DNA from: Campylobacteraceae bacterium
GTDB taxonomy: Bacteria > Campylobacterota > Campylobacteria > Campylobacterales > Sulfurovaceae
Direction: 5' to 3'
Assembly: GCA_026985495.1 (NCBI GenBank)
Contig: JALSQJ010000241.1
Span: forward strand, 1-6,971
DNA: 6,971 nt
Numbering within the stretch: position 1 is the first letter of the stretch; each line of letters opens with the position of its first letter. Positions 1 to 5,163 of the stretch are shown here, piece by piece. A program made the translations under genes and the position numbers. Under the pieces are notes generated by a model that ran no database searches, was not told the origin of the DNA, and saw nothing but the letters and a program-made list of their open reading frames with translations.

Positions 1-525
1 ATAGCTTAAAAGTTTGTTAGGATTTTTGAGAAAAAGTGCTAAAAGCTTTGCCTCTTTTGTCTTTAGTGCTACTCTTTTATTATACTGTGTTAAAAAAACT
101 CCTTTAATATCAAAGAGATAGCCATTGCCTAACTCAATACTATTTTGCTGTGTTCCAAAGTTTCTTTTAATGCTTACTTCTACTCTTGCTAATAACTCTT
201 TAAGGGCAAAAGGTTTACGAATATAATCATCACACCCAATCTCAAACCCTTTGGTGACATCATCAACCGAGTTTAAAGAGGTGATGAAGATAGCAGGAGT
301 GCTGTTCCCATCATGTCGAACCTCTTGGAGAAAATCAAAGCCATTTTGATGAGGTACTTTAATGTCTAAGAGCATCAAATCTATATTTTGCTCATAGAGA
401 ATATCTTTGGCTTCCAAGGCATCATAGGCAGGAAACATAGCATAGCCCGAGTACTCTAAAAACTGTTTAACCGTATCGCTAAGTTGTAGGTCATCTTCTA
501 GTAGAAGAATGTTTTGTTGTGCCAT
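1..525 (-). CDS. OmpR/PhoB-family response regulator, partial (C-terminus beyond the left edge)
   Basis: This is a two-component response regulator, a cytoplasmic transcription factor switched by phosphorylation. The first 175 codons are present with no stop. Residues 1-120 form a receiver domain: acidic pair D11/D12, phospho-acceptor D54 (in LMLLDIKVP), switch residue T82 (IFITS) and K104 followed by P105. From about residue 130 the beginning of an OmpR-type winged helix is visible (YNKRVALKTKEAKLL, then FLKNPNKLL). The DNA-recognition helix lies outside the window. The ATG has an AAGG at 534-537 with an 8-base gap. It lies 73 bp downstream of tmk on the same strand, but a separate -10 box and an inverted repeat in that gap suggest its own promoter. 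The cognate histidine kinase is probably beyond the left edge, so the regulon and signal cannot be named. Family assignment is firm; a specific gene name is not possible. Confidence 0.93.
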   Translation of the reverse strand, partial: MAQQNILLLEDDLQLSDTVKQFLEYSGYAMFPAYDALEAKDILYEQNIDLMLLDIKVPHQNGFDFLQEVRHDGNSTPAIFITSLNSVDDVTKGFEIGCDDYIRKPFALKELLARVEVSIKRNFGTQQNSIELGNGYLFDIKGVFLTQYNKRVALKTKEAKLLALFLKNPNKLLSY

Positions 526-555
526 TGGTTCAGCCTTAAGTAGAGTAGTGGTTAT

Positions 556-561
556 ATTATA
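556..561 (-). promoter_or_regulatory. -10 box of the response-regulator promoter
   Basis: A perfect TATAAT on the minus strand lies 30 bases upstream of the response-regulator ATG, giving a predicted transcript start near 549 and a leader of about 24 bases. No good -35 hexamer is present at 16-18 bp; that zone is instead occupied by an inverted repeat (566-588). Weak -35 boxes are common in Campylobacterota. Confidence 0.55.
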
Positions 562-565
562 AGAT

Positions 566-588
566 ATTAATATGAACCTTATATTAAT
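566..588. repeat. 8-bp inverted repeat over the -35 zone of the response-regulator promoter
   Basis: The arms ATTAATAT (566-573) and ATATTAAT (581-588) are perfect inverted copies separated by 7 bases. The repeat sits between the tmk stop and the -10 box at 556-561. There is no T-run after it on the minus strand, so it does not look like a terminator for tmk. Its position suits an operator. AT-only arms can arise by chance in such AT-rich DNA. Confidence 0.45.
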
Positions 589-598
589 TTAGTTTTGG

Positions 599-1186
599 CT
601 AAAGCTTTATTTGATTTGATATTTTTGTGAAAATCTCTTTCTCAATATCATCAATAGATTTGGTAGCATCAATAAGCAGGTAGGAGATATTTAACTTCTC
701 TAAACTCTCTCTCATATGATTTTGAACCTCAATAAGATACTCTAAACCCCTAAGTTCAATTCCATCTAGTTCTTTTTCTCCCATGCGTTGTTGTAGGGTT
801 TTCATATTGGTAATAAATAGAATAATAAGGTCAGGGAAATGCTTCTCTAGTGCAAATCTATTTAGCTCTACAAGATATTCAAACTCAAACTCACCATTTG
901 CTAAAGCGTAACCAATACCAGAGAGAAAACCACGGTCGGAGAGTATGATTCTGTTTTTGTTTGGCTTAATTACTTGAGTATAGTGTTCAGCTCTATCAGC
1001 TAAAAAGAGAAGTAGTTCGGCATATTTTGATGAGAGAGAATCAGCTAAAAGAATCTCTCTCATTTTTACTCCAAATGGAGTTCCACCTGGCTCTTTTGTA
1101 ACAATTACGTTGTCTAACTTTTTAGCTAGTAGCTCTATTTGGGTACTTTTCCCACAAGTGTCAATACCTTCAAAGAGAATATACAT
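599..1186 (-). CDS. tmk: Thymidylate kinase (dTMP kinase)
   Basis: Tmk phosphorylates dTMP to dTDP with ATP, an essential cytoplasmic step of dTTP synthesis. The 195-residue length is normal for the family. Visible motifs are the N-terminal P-loop FEGIDTCGKSTQ (residues 5-16), the EPGGT loop (32-36) with the following REILL, ADRAEH (63-68), the DR motif (DRGFLSG, 84-90) for the nucleotide monophosphate, and a lid region with R134 and ELDGIELRG (139-147). The Cys at position 11, where many bacteria have Gly or Ala, and the lid style resemble Campylobacter-type Tmk. The ATG has an AAAGG (1196-1200) that overlaps the coaD stop, so tmk lies 12 bp downstream of coaD and the two are probably translated from one mRNA. 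The stop is TAG. Assignment is secure. Confidence 0.97.
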   Translation of the reverse strand: MYILFEGIDTCGKSTQIELLAKKLDNVIVTKEPGGTPFGVKMREILLADSLSSKYAELLLFLADRAEHYTQVIKPNKNRIILSDRGFLSGIGYALANGEFEFEYLVELNRFALEKHFPDLIILFITNMKTLQQRMGEKELDGIELRGLEYLIEVQNHMRESLEKLNISYLLIDATKSIDDIEKEIFTKISNQIKL

Positions 1187-1198
1187 TATTTTTTACCT

Positions 1199-1684
1199 TT
1201 AAGCTTGAATTTGATGGAGTTTAATATCTTCTAAAATAGAGTGTGGAACAAGATGCTCTATTTTCCCATTAAAGGGTAAAATAGAGCGAACAATAGAGGA
1301 GCTAATAAAAGCATACTCTAAGCTGGGCATTAAAAATATTGTCTCTAACTCTTTTTTTAGAGAAGTATTAGCATAACCCATCTGAAACTCATACTCAAAG
1401 TCACTTACAGCTCGTATCCCTCTAATAATAATATTGGCTTCTAACTTATCAGATAGGTCAACAAGTAGAGAGGAGAAACCGATAACTTTTACATTGCTAA
1501 GAGATTGCACACTCTTTTTTGCCATTTCGATACGCTTTTCAATAGAGAACATAGGTTTTTTTTTAGGGTTGTCAGCTACGGCTACAATAATCTCATCGAA
1601 CATAGTTGATGCACGAGTTATAATATCTACATGACCATTTGTAATTGGGTCAAAAGTTCCAGGGTAGATTGCTCTTTTTTTCAT
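1199..1684 (-). CDS. coaD: Phosphopantetheine adenylyltransferase (PPAT)
   Basis: CoaD transfers AMP from ATP to 4'-phosphopantetheine, giving dephospho-CoA, the penultimate step of coenzyme A synthesis. The protein has the nucleotidyltransferase signature GTFDPITNGH (residues 9-18), the substrate loop RGIRAVSDFEYE (88-99) and the C-terminal ISSSIVR (127-133; usually ISSTxVR). Its length of 161 residues is typical. I place the start at the ATG at 1684: GGAG lies 6 bases upstream of it (1691-1694), and the protein then begins MKKRAIYPG as in other CoaD proteins. The longer frame from the ATG at 1696 adds four residues, has no Shine-Dalgarno and overlaps the end of ubiX. With the chosen start, 2 bp separate it from ubiX, and tmk follows after 12 bp, so the three genes form a compact operon. 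Confidence 0.97.
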   Translation of the reverse strand: MKKRAIYPGTFDPITNGHVDIITRASTMFDEIIVAVADNPKKKPMFSIEKRIEMAKKSVQSLSNVKVIGFSSLLVDLSDKLEANIIIRGIRAVSDFEYEFQMGYANTSLKKELETIFLMPSLEYAFISSSIVRSILPFNGKIEHLVPHSILEDIKLHQIQA

Positions 1685-1686
1685 AG

Positions 1687-2211
1687 TTAGCTCCATCGTT
1701 TATAGAGATTGTTCTCTATTCCCAACACATCGTACCATTTACCAATAATAAAACGCTCCATCTCTTCAATAGTTTGTGATTGGGAGTAGTAGCCCATTAC
1801 AGGAGGGGCAATAATTACTTGAAGTTTAGCTAATTTTTCCATATTTTCTAATGCAATTGCTGAAAAAGGCATCTCTCTTGGGGCAAGTAAGAGTTTTTTT
1901 TGCTCTTTTAGAGCCACAGAAGCAACTCTTGTAACAAGATTATCGCTAATTCCACATGCTATTTTTGCAAGGGTATTCATGCTACAAGGTATCACTACAG
2001 TAATATCTACTTGAAAAGAGCCTGAAGCAATAGAGGAGGCGATATTTGAATTATTATGAATGGTAAGATTATTTCTATATTCAAATTGATTGACCACTAA
2101 AGCATTATTTGAGGTGATTAGGTGAACCTCTATCTCTTTTGGAAGATATTGTATAAATTTGATACCAAGTTCAACACCTGATGCACCTGATATGGCAACA
2201 ACTAGTTTCAT
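1687..2211 (-). CDS. ubiX: Flavin prenyltransferase UbiX
   Basis: UbiX joins dimethylallyl phosphate to reduced FMN, producing prenylated FMN, the cofactor of UbiD-type decarboxylases used in quinone synthesis. Recognisable features are the FMN-binding ISGASG (residues 7-12), SGSF (63-66), PCSMNTLAKIACG (75-87), NLVTR (91-95), PREMP (111-115) and the YY pair at 141-142. At 174 residues it is a little shorter than many homologues. I choose the ATG at 2211, preceded by GGA with 7 bases spacing, giving MKLVVAISGASG. The alternative ATG at 2223 (four residues longer) has no Shine-Dalgarno and would leave only about 11 bases of leader from the predicted promoter. No ubiD is in the window. It heads the ubiX-coaD-tmk cluster, an order I recall from Campylobacter jejuni. 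Confidence 0.95.
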   Translation of the reverse strand: MKLVVAISGASGVELGIKFIQYLPKEIEVHLITSNNALVVNQFEYRNNLTIHNNSNIASSIASGSFQVDITVVIPCSMNTLAKIACGISDNLVTRVASVALKEQKKLLLAPREMPFSAIALENMEKLAKLQVIIAPPVMGYYSQSQTIEEMERFIIGKWYDVLGIENNLYKRWS

Positions 2212-2240
2212 AATATAGTCCATTAGAAAAATTAAGATAA

Positions 2241-2246
2241 ATTATA
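2241..2246 (-). promoter_or_regulatory. -10 box of the ubiX-coaD-tmk promoter
   Basis: A perfect TATAAT on the minus strand lies 29 bases before the chosen ubiX ATG, with a predicted transcript start near 2234. A T-rich run lies upstream (minus-strand TCTCTTTTTTC), as often in Campylobacterota promoters; no convincing -35 is seen. Read-through from the tRNA-Leu gene upstream is also possible. Confidence 0.55.
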
Positions 2247-2302
2247 TCGAAAAAAGAGAATAATAAGAAGTTTAAGAGTATAAATTTGAGAAGAGAATTA
2301 AG

Positions 2303-2387
2303 TGGTACCACAGGTCGGATTCGAACCGACACGCCCTAAGGCAGAAGATTTTGAGTCTACCAAGTCTACCAGTTCCATCACTGTGGC
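2303..2387 (-). tRNA. tRNA-Leu, anticodon CAA, CCA end encoded
   Basis: An 85-base class II tRNA reads UUG leucine codons. The acceptor stem is GCCACAG with CTGTGGT (six Watson-Crick pairs plus G1-U72), followed by discriminator A and an encoded CCA (2303-2305). The T arm is GTCGG/CCGAC around TTCGAAT. The anticodon loop is CTCAAAA, with CAA at 2351-2353. The long variable arm is GCC-TTAG-GGC, as expected for Leu. D-loop landmarks (AA, GG) are present. Two stem positions are U-U mismatches: U11-U24 in the D stem (2377/2363) and U28-U42 in the anticodon stem (2359/2345). A perfect 9-base tandem repeat spans both stems. All other stems are intact, so I call it a functional gene with lower certainty about efficiency. 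It lies between hup and ubiX on the same strand and seems to have its own -10 box. Confidence 0.93.
2354..2371 (-). repeat. Tandem 9-base repeat inside tRNA-Leu
   Basis: On the minus strand TGGTAGACT occurs twice head to tail (2371-2363 and 2362-2354), covering the D loop, the 3' side of the D stem and the 5' side of the anticodon stem. One base of each U-U mismatch pair (U24 and U28) lies in these copies. Confidence 0.85.
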
Positions 2388-2390
2388 ACA

Positions 2391-2407
2391 TTCCAAATAA
2401 ATTGGAA
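2391..2407 (-). other. Hairpin in the tRNA-Leu 5' leader
   Basis: TTCCAA (2391-2396) and TTGGAA (2402-2407) form a perfect 6-bp stem with a 5-base loop, three bases upstream of the mature tRNA 5' end. With the -10 box at 2413-2418, transcription would begin near 2406, so the leader would be almost entirely this hairpin. No T-run follows it, so it is not an evident terminator for hup. Confidence 0.5.
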
Positions 2408-2412
2408 GTGCA

Positions 2413-2418
2413 ATTATA
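2413..2418 (-). promoter_or_regulatory. -10 box of the tRNA-Leu promoter
   Basis: A perfect TATAAT on the minus strand (in context CTGTATAATTG) lies between the hup stop and the tRNA. It predicts a start near 2406 and a leader of about 19 bases. The -35 is not clear at 17 bp. Confidence 0.5.
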
Positions 2419-2445
2419 CAGCGATGTTACTTAAATAATTGTTAA

Positions 2446-2718
2446 TTACGCTACTGTATCTTTTAAAGATTTACCAACTTTAAATTTAACAGCATTTCTT
2501 GCAGGAATTTGTACCGTTTTACCTGTTAAAGGGACTCTTGCTTCTCTTGCAGCTCTTTGTACTGTTGAAAATGAACCAAAACCAATAAAGCTAACAGTTT
2601 TACCATCTTTAAGTGCTTCTGTAATTGTTTCTAATATAGCATTTAACGCTTCATTTGCATCTTTTTTAGATAGACCTGATTTCTCTGCTACTGTATCAAT
2701 AAATTCTGCTTTTTTCAT
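2446..2718 (-). CDS. hup: DNA-binding protein HU
   Basis: HU is a small nucleoid protein that binds and bends DNA as a dimer with little sequence specificity. The 90-residue length is exactly that of the family. The N-terminal helical half (1-45) leads to the signature GFGSF (46-50), then the DNA-embracing beta arm with R58, R61 and the intercalating-type P63, and the closing KFKVGKSLK (78-86). The usual Asn before P63 (RNP) is Val here (RVPLTG), a small departure in the arm tip. Lack of sequence-specific IHF hallmarks and the overall pattern favour HU over IHF, though the two are close. The ATG has AAAGGA with about 7 bases spacing. It is transcribed from a good promoter at 2750-2778, divergent from ftsK. 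No clear terminator lies between it and tRNA-Leu. Confidence 0.95.
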   Translation of the reverse strand: MKKAEFIDTVAEKSGLSKKDANEALNAILETITEALKDGKTVSFIGFGSFSTVQRAAREARVPLTGKTVQIPARNAVKFKVGKSLKDTVA

Positions 2719-2749
2719 TAAATTATCCTTTGTAATAGTTTGATACTCA

Positions 2750-2778
2750 ATTCTACAATTTTTTTTTTAAAATAACAA
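2750..2778 (-). promoter_or_regulatory. hup promoter with poly-A/T spacer
   Basis: On the minus strand a -35 TTGTTA (2773-2778; 4 of 6 consensus bases) and a -10 TAGAAT (2750-2755; 5 of 6) are separated by exactly 17 bp. Ten of those spacer bases are an unbroken A/T homopolymer (T10 on plus, 2759-2768). The predicted start is near 2743, 25 bases before the ATG. This is the only promoter in the window with a recognisable -35. Confidence 0.65.
2759..2768. repeat. 10-base homopolymer (T10 on the plus strand)
   Basis: The tract lies within the hup promoter spacer and is followed directly by AAAA (2769-2772). It is long enough to be prone to polymerase slippage. Confidence 0.95.
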
Positions 2779-2787
2779 GTAATTATT

Positions 2788-2826
2788 AAAAAATGTGTTA
2801 AAAATAGTTTAAAAGGCTCTATTTTT
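2788..2826. repeat. Phased A/T tracts and inverted repeat between the hup and ftsK promoters
   Basis: Short tracts start at 2788 (A6), 2800 (A5), 2811 (A4) and 2822 (T5), spaced 12, 11 and 11 bases, close to one helical turn. Within this, AAAAATAG (2800-2807) and CTATTTTT (2819-2826) are perfect 8-bp inverted arms around 11 bases. The block lies between the hup -35 and the ftsK -10 region. Such phasing usually gives intrinsic curvature; the arms could be an operator. Confidence 0.55.
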
Positions 2827-2846
2827 GGGATTTTTATTTAAAATAA

Positions 2847-2855
2847 TGCTATAAT
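2847..2855 (+). promoter_or_regulatory. Extended -10 promoter of ftsK
   Basis: TGCTATAAT is a perfect extended -10 (TGnTATAAT) with TATAAT at 2850-2855. The predicted start is near 2862, about 18 bases before the GTG start. No -35 match is seen, which an extended -10 can compensate for. Confidence 0.7.
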
Positions 2856-2869
2856 TTTTCAAATGTTTT

Positions 2870-2874
2870 AGGAG
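2870..2874 (+). promoter_or_regulatory. Ribosome binding site that decides the ftsK start
   Basis: AGGAG is followed by TTTTG and then GTG at 2880 (5-base gap). The TTG at 2877, one codon earlier, would be only 2 bases from the AGGAG, too close for normal initiation. Confidence 0.7.
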
Positions 2875-2879
2875 TTTTG

Positions 2880-5162
2880 GTGCATATTTTTATATTAATA
2901 GTTATTGTAATTTTTCTATATGGCTCATTTTCTACCATTTTTCACTCTACTGAAATGGTTGGTAAAATAGGTAAAAGCTTTGGGGAGGGGAATATTGAAC
3001 TCTTTGGCTATTTAGCCTATGTTGACCTACTTATATTTGTTTACCCTCTCTATAAAATCTATAAAGATAAGAGATTGATGAAAGATATTGAGTTCTACAC
3101 AGGGTGGTTTCTTCTATTGGTCTCATTTGCTATTTTTCAAGCATTAGTTGTTGATATATACAAAAGTGGAACTGTCTCTTTAAGCCTTTATGATTTTTTA
3201 AACCCCTATATAGGAAAAGCAGGAATGTGGCTTTTATGGTTTCTATCTACAGTTGTATCACTTGTTTTAATATTAAATGATATTCCTGATGTTAAGAGAT
3301 TTATAAAAATATTTGTAAAGTATAAAAATATATTTATTGATAAAACTAAGTTTATATGGGGAAGAATAGAGAATCCATTCTTTGACAAAGAGAGTACGGA
3401 GAGTATGACAACTATTGTAGCACAACGTAGAACTCGAAAAAAATCTTCTCCTCAAACAGTTAAACAGAAGAGACCAAAAAAGATTCCTCATAAGAAGAAG
3501 AGTTTAAAGAAAAAAGAGACAATAGAGGCTACTATGTTGGAAGATAGACCTATTGATGAGATTGCTAAGTTAGAGATTGAACCAGTAGAGGAGCTTGTTG
3601 TTAATGAGAAGAGTGAGATAGATGTTGCCCCTATTGTTAAAGAAGAGGTTTTTACAGAAGAGAGTATAGAAGAGGATAGGGTCAAAAAATCTAAAATTAT
3701 TGATGAGCTAAAAGAGAACCGTGAGTTAATGGAACAGCTTGAAAAGGGTGAGATAGAAGAGCCAGAGGATTTTGAGTTACCATATTTAGAGTTTTTGGCA
3801 GAAGCTCCTCAAACAAGAACTAGAGTAGATGAGGAGGAGATAGATAGAAAAGTTCATAAGCTTTTAGATAAGTTAGGACAGTTTAAAATTACTGGTGAGG
3901 TGATGGATATCTACTCTGGTCCACTAGTAACTACTTTTGAGTTTAAACCAGCAGCAAATGTTAAAGTCTCTAAAATATTAAATTTACAAGATGACTTAGC
4001 TATGGCTTTACGTGCTGAGACTATCCGTATTCAAGCACCTATACCTGGTAGAGATGTTATAGGAATTGAGATTCCAAATGAGAATTTTGACACTATCTAT
4101 CTACGTGATATTTTAGAGAGTGAACTCTTTACCACTTCAAAATCTCCACTTACTATTGCTATGGGTAAAGATATTGTAGGAAATCCATTTGTAACTGACC
4201 TTAAAAAATTGCCACATCTTTTAATTGCAGGAACAACTGGTTCAGGTAAATCAGTTGGGATAAATGCGATGATTTTATCTCTTCTTTATAGAAATGACCC
4301 AGATAACTTAAAGTTGATGCTTATTGACCCTAAAATGTTAGAGTTCTCTATCTATAACGATATTCCCCATCTTATTACCCCTGTTATTACCGATGCAACT
4401 AAAGCGATTGCAGCGTTAGCTAATATGGTAGGAGAGATGGAGCGTCGCTACAAAATGATGGCAGAGAACCGTACTAAAAATATTGATAACTATAATGAAA
4501 AAGCACGAAAAAAAGGGTTAGATACTATGCCATTCATTGTAGTAATTATTGATGAATTGGCCGACCTTATGATGAATGGTGGAAAAGATGTAGAGTACTC
4601 TATTGCACGTTTAGCACAAATGGCTAGAGCCTCTGGTATTCACCTTATTGTAGCAACACAGAGACCAAGTGTTGATGTTGTAACAGGGCTTATTAAAGCA
4701 AATCTTCCATCGAGACTCTCCTATAGAGTAGGGCAACGAATTGATTCAAAAGTTATTTTAGATGCATTGGGTGCAGACTCATTACTTGGAAAGGGTGATG
4801 CTCTCTTTACACCTCCTGGAACTAATGGTTTAGTGCGTATTCATGCCCCTTGGAACTCTGAAGATGAGATTGAGGAGATTGTAGAGTTTTTAAAAGAGCA
4901 GAGAGCTCCAGATTATGATGAACGTTATTTAGTAAAAGATGAATCTGATACACGTGTTGGGGTAGGAGTGCAAGGTGATTTAGATGAGCTTTATGAAGAG
5001 GCAAAACAGATTATTTTAAATGACCAAAAAACCTCTATATCCTATTTACAACGAAAATTACAAATAGGATATAACCGTTCAGCTAATATTATTGAACAGT
5101 TACAAGAGATGGGTGTATTGTCTGCCCCAAACAATAAAGGGCAGAGAGAAATCATGCTCTAG
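2880..5162 (+). CDS. ftsK: DNA translocase FtsK
   Basis: FtsK is a membrane-anchored hexameric ATPase that pumps DNA at the division septum and helps resolve chromosome dimers through Xer recombinase (XerH in Campylobacterota). The 760-residue protein, read from GTG, has four predicted membrane segments at about 1-17, 42-59, 74-94 and 113-133. A charged linker follows: Lys/Arg-rich at about 182-213, then Glu/Asp-rich to about 300. The alpha/beta motor has Walker A GTTGSGKS (451-458) and Walker B VVIIDELAD with D558/E559, then the FtsK/SpoIIIE signature ATQRPSVDVVTGLIKANLPS. A winged-helix gamma domain (about 703-760, ISYLQRKLQIGYNRSANII) closes the protein and would read polarity sequences. 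The size matches short-linker FtsK/SpoIIIE proteins rather than the 1,300-residue E. coli form. It is divergent from hup, and its TAG lies one base from the stop of the convergent oxidoreductase gene. Confidence 0.97.
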   Translation: MHIFILIVIVIFLYGSFSTIFHSTEMVGKIGKSFGEGNIELFGYLAYVDLLIFVYPLYKIYKDKRLMKDIEFYTGWFLLLVSFAIFQALVVDIYKSGTVSLSLYDFLNPYIGKAGMWLLWFLSTVVSLVLILNDIPDVKRFIKIFVKYKNIFIDKTKFIWGRIENPFFDKESTESMTTIVAQRRTRKKSSPQTVKQKRPKKIPHKKKSLKKKETIEATMLEDRPIDEIAKLEIEPVEELVVNEKSEIDVAPIVKEEVFTEESIEEDRVKKSKIIDELKENRELMEQLEKGEIEEPEDFELPYLEFLAEAPQTRTRVDEEEIDRKVHKLLDKLGQFKITGEVMDIYSGPLVTTFEFKPAANVKVSKILNLQDDLAMALRAETIRIQAPIPGRDVIGIEIPNENFDTIYLRDILESELFTTSKSPLTIAMGKDIVGNPFVTDLKKLPHLLIAGTTGSGKSVGINAMILSLLYRNDPDNLKLMLIDPKMLEFSIYNDIPHLITPVITDATKAIAALANMVGEMERRYKMMAENRTKNIDNYNEKARKKGLDTMPFIVVIIDELADLMMNGGKDVEYSIARLAQMARASGIHLIVATQRPSVDVVTGLIKANLPSRLSYRVGQRIDSKVILDALGADSLLGKGDALFTPPGTNGLVRIHAPWNSEDEIEEIVEFLKEQRAPDYDERYLVKDESDTRVGVGVQGDLDELYEEAKQIILNDQKTSISYLQRKLQIGYNRSANIIEQLQEMGVLSAPNNKGQREIML

Positions 5163-5163
5163 T

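Noticed and set aside
1434..1634. 66-codon plus-strand open frame
   Set aside because: It lies entirely antisense to coaD, lacks a Shine-Dalgarno and resembles no family; it is a shadow of the real gene.
1696..1696. Longer coaD start (four extra residues, overlapping ubiX)
   Set aside because: It has no Shine-Dalgarno, while the ATG at 1684 has GGAG at 6 bases and gives the family's usual N-terminus.
2303..2387. tRNA gene as an integration site for a mobile element
   Set aside because: No integrase, no direct repeat of the tRNA 3' end and no foreign-looking cargo are present; housekeeping genes flank both sides.
2391..2407. Hairpin after hup as a rho-independent terminator
   Set aside because: The stem is only 6 bp, and the minus strand continues into TGTGCCACAG with no T-run; it is better explained as tRNA leader.
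3206..3685. Several 60-72 codon minus-strand frames inside ftsK
   Set aside because: They are antisense to the TM and linker coding part of ftsK; Ser- and Leu/Ile-rich translations are expected from the complement of Glu- and Lys-rich codons.
4822..5004. 60-codon minus-strand frame within ftsK
   Set aside because: Antisense shadow of the motor domain end, with no ribosome binding site and a His/Leu-rich low-complexity translation.
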